Source: Oscillospiraceae bacterium (GTDB lineage Bacteria; Bacillota; Clostridia; Oscillospirales; CAG-272). From it: DNA of 56,367 nt. The position numbers and the translations under genes are program-made. This document shows, in pieces, positions 33,868 to 41,047 of the stretch. Location: assembly GCA_015065385.1 (NCBI GenBank), contig SVQK01000091.1, forward strand, positions 1 through 56,367, given 5' to 3'. The notes below the pieces were generated by a model, which ran no database searches, was not told the origin of the DNA, and saw only the letters and a program-made list of their open reading frames with translations. Every line of letters begins with the position of its first letter. Position 1 is the stretch's first letter.

Positions 33868-35292
33868 ATGGTTTTTTCGTCCGCTGTATTTCTGTTTGTT
33901 TTTCTCCCCGCCGTCTGGCTTCTGCACACGCTGATTCCCGCCCGGTTTCTCGGAGCGCGGAACGTCCTTCTGTGCGCCGCCAGTCTCCTTTTTTACGCCT
34001 ACGGGGAGCCGATCTATATTTTCCTGATGCTGGGGTCGGTGCTGCTCAACTATCTCGCCGCGATCCTCATCGGTGGAGCGGTGAGACGGGGAAGGGACCG
34101 GCTCCGCAGATTTCTGACCGTGTGCGCCGTGGTCCTCAACCTCGGGATCCTCGGATTTTTCAAGTATGTCCCGTGGCTCGTGTCCCTTGCGAACGCGCAT
34201 ACGCCGCTGTCCCTGCCCGTTCCGGGGTTCGTCATGCCCATCGGCATTTCGTTCTACACCTTCCAGATCCTGTCCTACGTTCTCGACGTATCGCGCGGCG
34301 AGGCGGAGGTCCAGCGGAACTACCTCAAGCTGCTGCTCTATATCTCCTTCTTCCCGCAGCTGATCGCCGGGCCGATCGTCTCCTACAACGATATCCGGGA
34401 GCAGCTGACGGAGCGCAGAACAACGCTCGAAGGAACCGCCGCGGGGATCAGGCGGTTTGTCTTCGGCCTCTCGAAAAAGCTGCTGATCTCCAACACCGCC
34501 GCCGCTTTAGCGGACGCCGCCTTCGGATCGGACTCCCCCTCCGCCGCGCTGGCATGGCTTGGAGCCTTCGCGTACTGCATCCAGATCTACTTCGACTTTT
34601 CCGGCTACTCCGATATGGCGGTTGGTCTGGCCTCCCTCTTCGGATTCCGGATCGGGGAGAACTTCAACTACCCCTATTCCGCCGTGAGCATCCGGGATTT
34701 CTGGAAACGTTGGCACATCTCCCTCACCAACTGGTTCCGAAGCTACGTCTATATCCCGCTCGGCGGCAACCGGAAGGGAGAGGCGCGGACGGTGCTCAAC
34801 CGCTATCTGGTCTTCTTCCTGACCGGCTTCTGGCACGGGGCAAACTTCACCTATATTCTCTGGGGTCTCTGGCACGGCTCCCTCATGATGTTCGAGCGGG
34901 TGACGCGTTTTGACCGGCTGACGGAGAAGAAAGCGTTTCGTCCGATCGCGCGGATCTACACGCTGCTCTGCGTCGCCGCGGGCTTTGTGATGTTCCGGGC
35001 GGAGAGCCTGTCCGCGGGATTCTCCTTCCTCGGGGCGATGTTCGCGGGGCGGGGAAGCCCTTCGGATCTCGGCGCGCTGCTGACTCCGTGGGCGGTCGTC
35101 GTCCTCCTTTGCGGCGTCGTCCTGTCCGCGCCCACACTTCCCACGGTTCGCCGCCGGATGGAGGCTGGAGGAGATAAGATGGCGCGGGTTTGGAGCGGCG
35201 TCGAATTTGTCCTCTGCCTGCCGTTCTTTGCCCTCTGCGTCATGACCCTCGCCTCGTCCTCCTTCAACCCCTTTATCTACTATATTTTCTGA
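33868..35292 (+). CDS. MBOAT-family O-acyltransferase (AlgI/DltB-like)
   Basis: A 474-aa multi-pass protein with about ten membrane segments. Family motifs: MPIGISFYTFQILSYVLDV, ISFFPQLIAGPIV, YFDFSGYSDMAVGLASLFG, RDFWKRWHISLTNWFRSYVY and the catalytic-His segment TGFWHGANFTYILWGLWHG. AlgI-type MBOAT proteins move acetyl groups across the membrane for O-acetylation of exported polysaccharides or wall polymers. The start at 33868 has AAAGGAAG upstream; the frame is open to 33778 but that region is the promoter. The AlgJ/AlgX-like partner follows 6 bp downstream, a standard pairing. Confidence 0.93.
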   Translation: MVFSSAVFLFVFLPAVWLLHTLIPARFLGARNVLLCAASLLFYAYGEPIYIFLMLGSVLLNYLAAILIGGAVRRGRDRLRRFLTVCAVVLNLGILGFFKYVPWLVSLANAHTPLSLPVPGFVMPIGISFYTFQILSYVLDVSRGEAEVQRNYLKLLLYISFFPQLIAGPIVSYNDIREQLTERRTTLEGTAAGIRRFVFGLSKKLLISNTAAALADAAFGSDSPSAALAWLGAFAYCIQIYFDFSGYSDMAVGLASLFGFRIGENFNYPYSAVSIRDFWKRWHISLTNWFRSYVYIPLGGNRKGEARTVLNRYLVFFLTGFWHGANFTYILWGLWHGSLMMFERVTRFDRLTEKKAFRPIARIYTLLCVAAGFVMFRAESLSAGFSFLGAMFAGRGSPSDLGALLTPWAVVVLLCGVVLSAPTLPTVRRRMEAGGDKMARVWSGVEFVLCLPFFALCVMTLASSSFNPFIYYIF

Positions 35293-35298
35293 GGATCT

Positions 35299-36399
35299 AT
35301 GGAACACACCGGACGAACCATTGCACACCTTGCCGTGACGGTCCTGTTCTTCCTGTCCTGCGCGTTCTTCTCCCTCGGGATGCTCATTCCCGGCGCGGCT
35401 GAGACGGCGGACGGCGGAGACATGCCGCGGCTTTTGACGGAGGAGGGGATCTCCCCCACATGGCGCGACGATTTTGAAAACTGGTTTTCAAAGCACTTCG
35501 CCTACCGCGACCGGCTTGTGACCGCGTATTCCCATCTCCGGGAATTCCTGTTCCGGACGGGAAACGATCAGGTCATCGTGGGAAAGGACGGTTTTCTCTT
35601 CTTCTCCGAGACGCTCGACTGCTATACCGGCGAAAATCCAATGACGGCAGAAGAGCTCGAGTCGGCGGCGGAGGCCGTTGCGAACCTGTCCGACTACGCT
35701 GCGGATTGCGGCGTGCCCTTCCTCTTTGTCTGCGCGCCGAACAAGAACACCGTCTACGGCGAGTACATGCCGGATACGATCCCGCAAAGATCCGGAGGGA
35801 CGGACGCCTCGGACCTGACCCGCCTGCGGGCGCTTCTGAACGGGCGCGGCGTGAAGACCCTCGATCTGAGGCCAATCCTTGCGGCGGAGAAGGAAAACGC
35901 GCTGCTCTACCACAAGCGGGACACGCACTGGAACGCCGAAGGAGCCCGCATCGCCGCGAAAGCGATCCTCGAAGCCGCAGGACGCACTGTCCCGGTCTGG
36001 ATGGATCAGCCGCTGACCGTCGTGACGAAGACCTTCGAAGGGGATCTCGACTCCCTGCTCTATCCCGGGGAGGAGCGGTACGACGAGGATTTTGTCCTCT
36101 CGATCGAGGATGGATTCATCTATAAAGGAAACTACCGCACGCCCATGGATATGCGGGTGGAGACCGAGAATGTGAGCGGGGAGGGGCACGGATCCGTTCT
36201 CATGTTCCGGGACTCCTTCGGAAACGCCCTGATCCCGCAGTTCGGAAACGCCGCGGAGCATGTTCTCTTCAACCGCGCCAATCCCTACCGCATCGACATG
36301 CTCGACGGCGGGGGCTACGATCTTGTGATCCTCGAGATCGCCGAGCGGAATTTGCGCGATCTGATCGGCTCCGACGCGCGGGCAGCGGGGGAATCATAA
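35299..36399 (+). CDS. AlgJ/AlgX-like (DHHW-type) O-acetylation protein
   Basis: A 366-aa protein with an N-terminal membrane anchor (~8-30, AHLAVTVLFFLSCAFFSLGM) and an exported SGNH-like domain. Motifs: DFENWFSKHFAYRDRLV early, VGKDGFLFF, KRDTHWNAEGARIAAKAI with the Asp-x-His pair, and MFRDSFGNALIP with the Ser. These are the features of AlgX/AlgJ and the clostridial DHHW family, which accept acetyl from the MBOAT partner and put it on a glycan. It starts 6 bp after the MBOAT stop. The target polymer is unknown; a sialate O-acetylesterase gene lies 16 kb away. Confidence 0.88.
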   Translation: MEHTGRTIAHLAVTVLFFLSCAFFSLGMLIPGAAETADGGDMPRLLTEEGISPTWRDDFENWFSKHFAYRDRLVTAYSHLREFLFRTGNDQVIVGKDGFLFFSETLDCYTGENPMTAEELESAAEAVANLSDYAADCGVPFLFVCAPNKNTVYGEYMPDTIPQRSGGTDASDLTRLRALLNGRGVKTLDLRPILAAEKENALLYHKRDTHWNAEGARIAAKAILEAAGRTVPVWMDQPLTVVTKTFEGDLDSLLYPGEERYDEDFVLSIEDGFIYKGNYRTPMDMRVETENVSGEGHGSVLMFRDSFGNALIPQFGNAAEHVLFNRANPYRIDMLDGGGYDLVILEIAERNLRDLIGSDARAAGES

Positions 36400-36680
36400 T
36401 GTAAACAAACTGTAAATTCCTGCGAATGACGCGCAGGAAGATGCAGATTGTGGTATAATACCCATTGTGTGCGGCAAGACCGCGCCATCATCACACACAT
36501 GCCAAAGAAACAGCCTGCCCGGTTGCCGAATTCACGGTTTTGCGGCGCGTTTCATCCGATGCGCGAAGCGGAGCCGGCTGGGCGGAATCAAAGGAGACAT
36601 CCTTGACGACGGTTCCGTAAAATACTGGCGGCAGCGTCTGACGGCATGGTGGAAAAAACCATTTCAAAAGGAGAAGAACC
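36400..36680 (+). promoter_or_regulatory. rpsB promoter and long leader
   Basis: An extended -10 TGGTATAAT (TATAAT at 36454-36459) has no clear -35. From a start near 36466 the leader is about 215 nt before rpsB. rpsB leaders in many bacteria carry an S2 autoregulatory structure; I could not confirm a fold by eye. No gene was recognised in this stretch. Confidence 0.5.
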
Positions 36681-37442
36681 ATGGCAATCGTAACCATCAA
36701 GCAGCTGCTCGAAGCCGGCGTCCATTTCGGACACCACACCAGACGCTGGAACCCGAAGATGAAGGAGTATATCTTCACCGAAAGAAACGGCGTCTACATC
36801 ATCGACCTGCAGAAGACCATCAAGAAGTTTGAAGAGGCCTATATGTTCGTGCGCAACACCACCGAAGAGGGCGGCACCATTCTCTTCGTCGGCACGAAGA
36901 AGCAGGCCGCGGACACCATCCGCGAAGAGGCCGAGCGCTGCGGCATGCACTATGTAAACGTCCGCTGGCTGGGCGGCATGCTGACCAACTACAAGACCAT
37001 CCGCTCCTCCATCGAGAGACTCCGCTCCCTCGAGAAGATGCAGGAAGACGGCACCTTCGACATGCTTCCCAAGAAGGAAGTCGCCGCTCTCCAGAAGGAA
37101 ATCTTCAATCTTGAAAAGAACCTCGGCGGTATCAAGGGCATGAGAGGCCTCCCGTCCGCCGTGTTCATCGTCGATCCCCGCAAGGAGCACAACGCCGTTC
37201 TCGAGTGCAAGAAGCTGGGCATTCCGGTGGTCGCCATCGTGGATACCAACTGCGACCCTGACGACGCCGATTATATCATCCCCGGCAACGACGACGCGAT
37301 CCGCGGCATCCGCCTGATCACCTCCATCATCGCCGACGCGGTTCTCGAGGGCAAGCAGGGCGAACAGCTCAACGCCGCCGAACCCGAGCTGACCAAGGCT
37401 GAGGACGAGCAGGACGAGCTCGACGCCAGAAACGCGAAATAA
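36681..37442 (+). CDS. rpsB: 30S ribosomal protein S2
   Basis: A 253-aa S2 protein: [20 protein letters not shown] at the start, then [78 protein letters not shown] and [20 protein letters not shown]. All are conserved S2 segments. The acidic tail after ~230 is typical. S2 joins the small subunit late and anchors S1-like contacts where present. AAAAGGAG precedes ATG 36681. It forms the standard operon with tsf, 44 bp downstream. Confidence 0.98.
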   Translation: MAIVTIKQLLEAGVHFGHHTRRWNPKMKEYIFTERNGVYIIDLQKTIKKFEEAYMFVRNTTEEGGTILFVGTKKQAADTIREEAERCGMHYVNVRWLGGMLTNYKTIRSSIERLRSLEKMQEDGTFDMLPKKEVAALQKEIFNLEKNLGGIKGMRGLPSAVFIVDPRKEHNAVLECKKLGIPVVAIVDTNCDPDDADYIIPGNDDAIRGIRLITSIIADAVLEGKQGEQLNAAEPELTKAEDEQDELDARNAK

Positions 37443-37486
37443 TCAAACGGGATATTGGAAATTCAAGAGACAGGAGAACAGAACAA

Positions 37487-38422
37487 ATGGCAGCAATCAC
37501 CGCAAAAATGGTAAACGAACTCCGCTCCATGACCGGCGCGGGCATGATGGACTGCAAGAAGGCGCTCGTTGAGACCGAGGGCAACTTCGACGAAGCGATC
37601 AAGGTCCTCCGTGAAAAGGGTCTGTCCAAGGCTGACAAGAAGGCCGGCAGAATCGCCTCCGAGGGCGTGGTGGACATCCTCTCCGAGAACGGCGTGACCG
37701 CCATGATCGAAGTGAACGCCGAAACCGACTTCGTTGCGAAGAACGCCACCTTCAAGGAATTCGTCCGCAACATCCTCAAGGTCATCGTCGCCAACAGACC
37801 GGCCGACGTGGAAGCCCTCAAGGCTCTCCGCTACGACGCCGATTTCGAGACCGTCGAAGCCAAGCTCAAGGACATGATCTTCACCATCGGCGAAAACATG
37901 AACATCCGCCGGTTCGTGATCGTGGACGGCATCACCTCCACCTATATCCACGGCGGCGGCATCGCGGGCGTTATCGTGAAGTTCGACACCGACGCCGAGA
38001 CCGCGAAGAAGGCCGAATTCGCCGAGTACGCGAAGAACATCTGCCTCCAGATCGCAGCCGGTACGCCTCCGACCTATGTGTCCGTGGCAGACGTTCCCGA
38101 ATCCGCCGTCAACGAAGAGCGCGAGATCCTCGTGGCCCAGCTCAAGAACGACGAGAAGAACGCCAACAAGCCCGACGCCATCCTCCACAAGATCGTGGAC
38201 GGCAGAATGGGTTCCTTCTACGAGAGAGTCTGCCTGACCGAGCAGAAGTACGTCAAGGAAGACAGCATCACCGTCGGCCAGTACACCGCTCAGGTTGCGA
38301 AGGCCCTCGGCGCCGATATCAAGGTTGACAGCTTCGTTCTGTATGAAAAGGGCGAAGGCCTCGAGAAGAGAGAGGACAATTTCGCCGAAGAAATCGCCCA
38401 GCTCACCGGCAAGGCTCAGTAA
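37487..38422 (+). CDS. tsf: Translation elongation factor Ts
   Basis: A 311-aa EF-Ts. The N-terminal UBA-like domain has ITAKMVNELRSMTGAGMMDC and KKALVETEGNFDEAIKVLRE; the TDFV motif is EVNAETDFVAKNATFKEFV; the C-terminal dimerisation domain ends in TVGQYTAQVAKALGADIKV. EF-Ts exchanges GDP on EF-Tu. It is longer than E. coli EF-Ts (~283 aa) but normal for Clostridia. CAGGAG precedes ATG 37487. Two terminators follow. Confidence 0.98.
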   Translation: MAAITAKMVNELRSMTGAGMMDCKKALVETEGNFDEAIKVLREKGLSKADKKAGRIASEGVVDILSENGVTAMIEVNAETDFVAKNATFKEFVRNILKVIVANRPADVEALKALRYDADFETVEAKLKDMIFTIGENMNIRRFVIVDGITSTYIHGGGIAGVIVKFDTDAETAKKAEFAEYAKNICLQIAAGTPPTYVSVADVPESAVNEEREILVAQLKNDEKNANKPDAILHKIVDGRMGSFYERVCLTEQKYVKEDSITVGQYTAQVAKALGADIKVDSFVLYEKGEGLEKREDNFAEEIAQLTGKAQ

Positions 38423-38456
38423 ACCAAATACCGAATGGGGACGTCCGAAGATCCTG

Positions 38457-38482
38457 AAAGGGAGACGCGGCGTCCCTTTTTT
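38457..38482 (+). terminator. Rho-independent terminator of rpsB-tsf (first)
   Basis: AAAGGGA (38457-38463) pairs with TCCCTTT (38473-38479) followed by TTT. Confidence 0.75.
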
Positions 38483-38506
38483 ACGCTCCGGCAAACCGAA
38501 AACAAA

Positions 38507-38556
38507 AACCGCGCAGATCTCGGAGGATCGTCCCCCGGAACCTGCGCGGTTCCTTT
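38507..38556 (+). terminator. Rho-independent terminator of rpsB-tsf (second)
   Basis: AACCGCGCAG (38507-38516) pairs with CTGCGCGGTT (38542-38551), then CCTTTT. A backup to the first terminator 25 bp upstream. Confidence 0.8.
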
Positions 38557-38647
38557 TGATACTGTTTCGCTTCTGAACGGTTTGATCGTACATAGAACAG
38601 CTCTGACAAGTTTTGTCTGCACAAACCCACTATTGCCCCCTTGCCCA

Positions 38648-38961
38648 ATGCGCGACTGAAGCTCTTCGACCTCCGGCTGCACAAACGCAGACCGCTGAAA
38701 GTTCGCCAAAGGCGAATTTCTGAAGTTCGCCAAAGGCGAAGCTTCGCGCGAGGACAGTGGGTTGAGCAATCGAATCCGGATACAGGGACGAGCTGTCAGT
38801 TTATGCCATATGGCCAAGGAAACCCCCGCACGGGGGGAAACCTGCGGCCAGAGCTGGTGTCCGCGATCGAAGATCGCAGCCCGTGCCTCCCGCCCTGAGC
38901 AGGGCATCCGAATCCTGAAACGCGTAGCGTTTCATTCCTTATAATCCCTTTAGAAGGGATT
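38648..38961 (+). repeat. Structured repeat element, copy 2 (candidate non-coding RNA)
   Basis: It has the same ordered blocks as 21504-21805: CGCGAGGACAGTGGG (38747-38761), ATCCGGATACAGG (38774-38786), AGTTTATGCCATATGGCC plus AAGG (38798-38819) and CCTGCGGCCAGAGCTGGTGT plus CC (38841-38862). Hairpins: two GTTCGCC-AAA-GGCGAA (from 38700 and 38724), CCCCC-GCAC-GGGGG (38823-38836), GCGATC/GATCGC (38863-38877), GCCCT/AGGGC (38892-38905), GAAACGC-GTA-GCGTTTC (38917-38933) and AATCCCTT/AAGGGATT (38943-38961). Its 3' end abuts the stop codon of the ribbon-helix-helix gene on the other strand. Short open frames inside it are not shared with copy 1. 38557-38647 holds nothing recognised. Confidence 0.7.
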
Positions 38962-39182
38962 TACTCTTGTCTGTCCGTCTCCGGATCGGCGGGAGGGTCG
39001 CTCCCGGATTCGCCGGAGTCCGCGGCAGCTGCCTTTTTCCTTTTCCGGACAGCCTCTGTCAGCAGATATTCGATCTGACCGTTGAGGGACCGGAAATCGT
39101 CCTCCGCCCAACGCGCCAACTCGTCATAGAGGGATTTCGACAGCCGCAGCGGGACCTGCTTTTTGTCCTTATCCGCCGGCAT
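38961..39182 (-). CDS. Small Arc-type ribbon-helix-helix protein
   Basis: A 73-aa protein: a basic start, then a ribbon strand and two helices (VPLRLSKSLYDELARWAEDD, FRSLNGQIEYLLTEAVRKRK), the pattern of Arc/MetJ DNA-binding proteins, then a low-complexity acidic tail of ~25 residues. It starts 3 bp after the SPFH gene and must be co-transcribed with it. Such proteins bind DNA as dimers on tandem half-sites; two 11-bp-phased copies of AATTGATATC in the operon leader are a natural candidate target. The stop codon coincides with the end of the structured repeat copy 2, so the C-terminal tail may have been reshaped by its insertion. Confidence 0.75.
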   Translation of the reverse strand: MPADKDKKQVPLRLSKSLYDELARWAEDDFRSLNGQIEYLLTEAVRKRKKAAAADSGESGSDPPADPETDRQE

Positions 39183-39185
39183 GGA

Positions 39186-40235
39186 TCAATAGATCGAACC
39201 GGTGTTGACGATGGGCTGAGCGTCGCGGTTCCCGCACAGCACCACGAGGAGGTTGGCGACCATCTGGGCCTTGCGTTCATCGTCAAGGTCGCAGATCCCC
39301 TCTTTGTTGATCTTGTCCAGAGCCATCTGGACCATGCCCACCGCGCCGTCCACGATCATCTTCCGCGCGTCGATGATGGCAGAAGCCTGCTGACGCTGGA
39401 GCATGACGGCGGCGATTTCGGGAGCGTAAGCCAGATAGGTGATCCGGGCCTCCACGACCTCGAGACCCGCAAAGGCGACTTTTTCCTGGATCTTTTCCCG
39501 GATGCGGGACGCCACCAGATCGGAGGAGCCGCGGAGGGATCCTTCGTCCGCAACGCCGTCGCCCGTGGTGTCCACGCCGGGAGCCACGTCGTAGGGGTAG
39601 ATCCGGACGATCTCGCGGAGCGCGCTGTCGCACTGGAGGGAGAGGTATTCCTTGTAGTTGTCCACGTTGAAGACCGCCTTCGCCGTGTCCACGACCCGCC
39701 ACATGACCGCGATCCCGATTTCCACGGGGTTGCCGAGGCAGTCGTTGATCTTCTGGCGGTTGTTGTTCAGCGTCATGACCTTGAGAGAGATCTTGTTGCT
39801 GACCATCTCGCCCGCCGCGGCTCCGGTGTTGACCTGAATGCCGGTGAATCCCTCGGGCTTGACGTCGCCGGACTGATTGAGCTTCGTTTTGGCGGCGGGG
39901 TTGAAGGACGCGCAGAAGGGGTTGACGAAGAAGAATCCGTCCTTCTTGAGCGTGCCGATGTACTGTCCGAAGAGCGTCAACACCAGCGCTTCGTTGGGAC
40001 GTACGACCTTCAGGCCGCACCAGAGGATCCAGCCGAGGCACAGATAGACCATGCTGACGACGAACAGGGGAATTCCAAAGGCGGAACCGCTGTCCATGCC
40101 GATTCCGCCGAACACGACGCCGACGACGGCAGCCGCGTAGAGCAGGATCGAGAGCACCAGCACCCCCCATCCGCTCTTCGCCTGATAGATCTTTTCCTCA
40201 ACATTCTTATAGGAACCTTCCATAAACTTTGCCAT
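39186..40235 (-). CDS. SPFH/band-7 domain membrane protein
   Basis: A 349-aa protein with two N-terminal membrane segments (~22-46 and ~54-76) and an SPFH domain (~75-280): LKVVRPNEALVLTLFGQYIG, FFFVNPFCASFNP, NPVEIGIAVMWRVVDTAKAVF, VDNYKEYLSLQCDSALREI and FAGLEVVEARITYLAYAPEI. The end (QRQQASAIIDARKMIVDGAV) is helical. It differs from the flotillin at 3372 by its two membrane segments and lack of a long coiled coil; it belongs to the prohibitin/stomatin side of the superfamily. First gene of an operon with the ribbon-helix-helix protein. ATG 40235 has GGAGGT upstream. Confidence 0.88.
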   Translation of the reverse strand: MAKFMEGSYKNVEEKIYQAKSGWGVLVLSILLYAAAVVGVVFGGIGMDSGSAFGIPLFVVSMVYLCLGWILWCGLKVVRPNEALVLTLFGQYIGTLKKDGFFFVNPFCASFNPAAKTKLNQSGDVKPEGFTGIQVNTGAAAGEMVSNKISLKVMTLNNNRQKINDCLGNPVEIGIAVMWRVVDTAKAVFNVDNYKEYLSLQCDSALREIVRIYPYDVAPGVDTTGDGVADEGSLRGSSDLVASRIREKIQEKVAFAGLEVVEARITYLAYAPEIAAVMLQRQQASAIIDARKMIVDGAVGMVQMALDKINKEGICDLDDERKAQMVANLLVVLCGNRDAQPIVNTGSIY

Positions 40236-40274
40236 GTCAGACCTCCTGTCATTGTCTCACAGCATTTGAACGCG

Positions 40275-40295
40275 AATTGATATCAAATTGATATC
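40275..40295. promoter_or_regulatory. Two 11-bp-phased direct repeats, candidate RHH operator
   Basis: AATTGATATC occurs at 40275-40284 and again at 40286-40295, one helical turn apart; TTGATATCAA inside is itself a palindrome. They lie just downstream of the SPFH operon promoter, where a bound protein would block transcription. Arc/MetJ-type proteins bind such tandem sites, and one is encoded by this operon. The link is inference. Confidence 0.5.
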
Positions 40296-40303
40296 TTGGC
40301 GAC

Positions 40304-40332
40304 ATTATACTCCGACACCTCCCCTTTGTCAA
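40304..40332 (-). promoter_or_regulatory. Sigma-A promoter of the SPFH operon
   Basis: Minus strand TTGACA (40332-40327) and TATAAT (40309-40304), 17 bp apart, a consensus match. Confidence 0.88.
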
Positions 40333-40362
40333 GTGCGCCGGAAGAATTTTATCGTTTTTTAA

Positions 40363-40401
40363 TCTAAAAGTCTTGACAAAATTTTAGAAATGGTGTATAA
40401 T
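40363..40401 (+). promoter_or_regulatory. Promoter of the MarR-ABC operon with overlapping inverted repeat
   Basis: TTGACA at 40373-40378 and TATAAT at 40396-40401, 17 bp apart. An inverted repeat TCTAAAA (40363-40369) / TTTTAGA (40382-40388) flanks the -35 box and is a likely operator for the MarR protein encoded first in the operon. Confidence 0.8.
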
Positions 40402-40478
40402 ACCTCTCGATAGTAAGGTACCTGATGAAACCGCCCGGATCGAACAGGCGGAGAAAAGAGAAGAGAGAGGAGAACCCA

Positions 40479-41033
40479 TTGACCGAAAACGAAAGATTTG
40501 AAAACGTACTGACCGAAGACAACACCGCGGAGGAGGTCCGTCTGAACGAGGAGATTGTCCGCACGCTCCGCAAGCTCTACGCCATGAGCCGTCGCGGCCC
40601 CCGTCCCGAGCCCGATCTTCCCCCGCCGCAGGACGGGATGAAGGGAGATCCCCGCGGCGAGTTCAGAAACGAACACGGGCGGGGCAGACTCATGGGCATT
40701 CTGAACGACCGCGGCTCCATGAGCCAGTGCAGGCTGGCCAAGCTGCTCGAGATCCGGCCCCAGTCTCTGTCCGAGCTTTTGGTGAAGATGGAAGGCGACG
40801 GGCTGGTGACGAGAGTTCAGTCCGAAGATGACAGACGCCAGATCATCGTATCCCTCACGGATGAGGGGAGCGCAAGGGTGGCGGCGTTCCGCGAGGTTCA
40901 CCGGCGCCGCGCGGAGAAATTTCTCGCGCCGCTGACCATGGAAGAAAAAATCACCTTTGTACGATTGCTGAAAAAACTGACCGACGCGCGGACCGATTCG
41001 GTTTTGGAAAACCGGGGCGGAGCGAATGACTGA
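40479..41033 (+). CDS. MarR-family transcriptional regulator
   Basis: About 184 aa. The winged-helix core (~85-150) reads RLMGILNDRGSMSQCRLAKL, LEIRPQSLSELLVKMEGDGL and VTRVQSEDDRRQIIVSLTDE, a clear MarR domain with the DxRR wing. The N-terminal ~70 residues are variable. Start choice: TTG 40479 has GAGAGGAG 6 bp upstream; an in-frame ATG at 40425 has a poorer site and would add a basic 18-residue tail. It precedes an ABC exporter gene by 14 bp, the usual arrangement for a MarR that represses its own exporter operon until a drug or ligand binds. Confidence 0.88.
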   Translation: MTENERFENVLTEDNTAEEVRLNEEIVRTLRKLYAMSRRGPRPEPDLPPPQDGMKGDPRGEFRNEHGRGRLMGILNDRGSMSQCRLAKLLEIRPQSLSELLVKMEGDGLVTRVQSEDDRRQIIVSLTDEGSARVAAFREVHRRRAEKFLAPLTMEEKITFVRLLKKLTDARTDSVLENRGGAND

Positions 41034-41047
41034 AGGAGGAATTGCTT

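Noticed and set aside
36491-36778. 95-aa minus-strand frame in the rpsB leader
   Set aside because: Overlaps the rpsB start, has no ribosome site or family match; better explained as leader sequence.
38641-38944. Small protein genes in the repeat copy 2 (frames at 38641 and 38762)
   Set aside because: They start inside the structured element, differ from copy 1 in frame and have no ribosome site.
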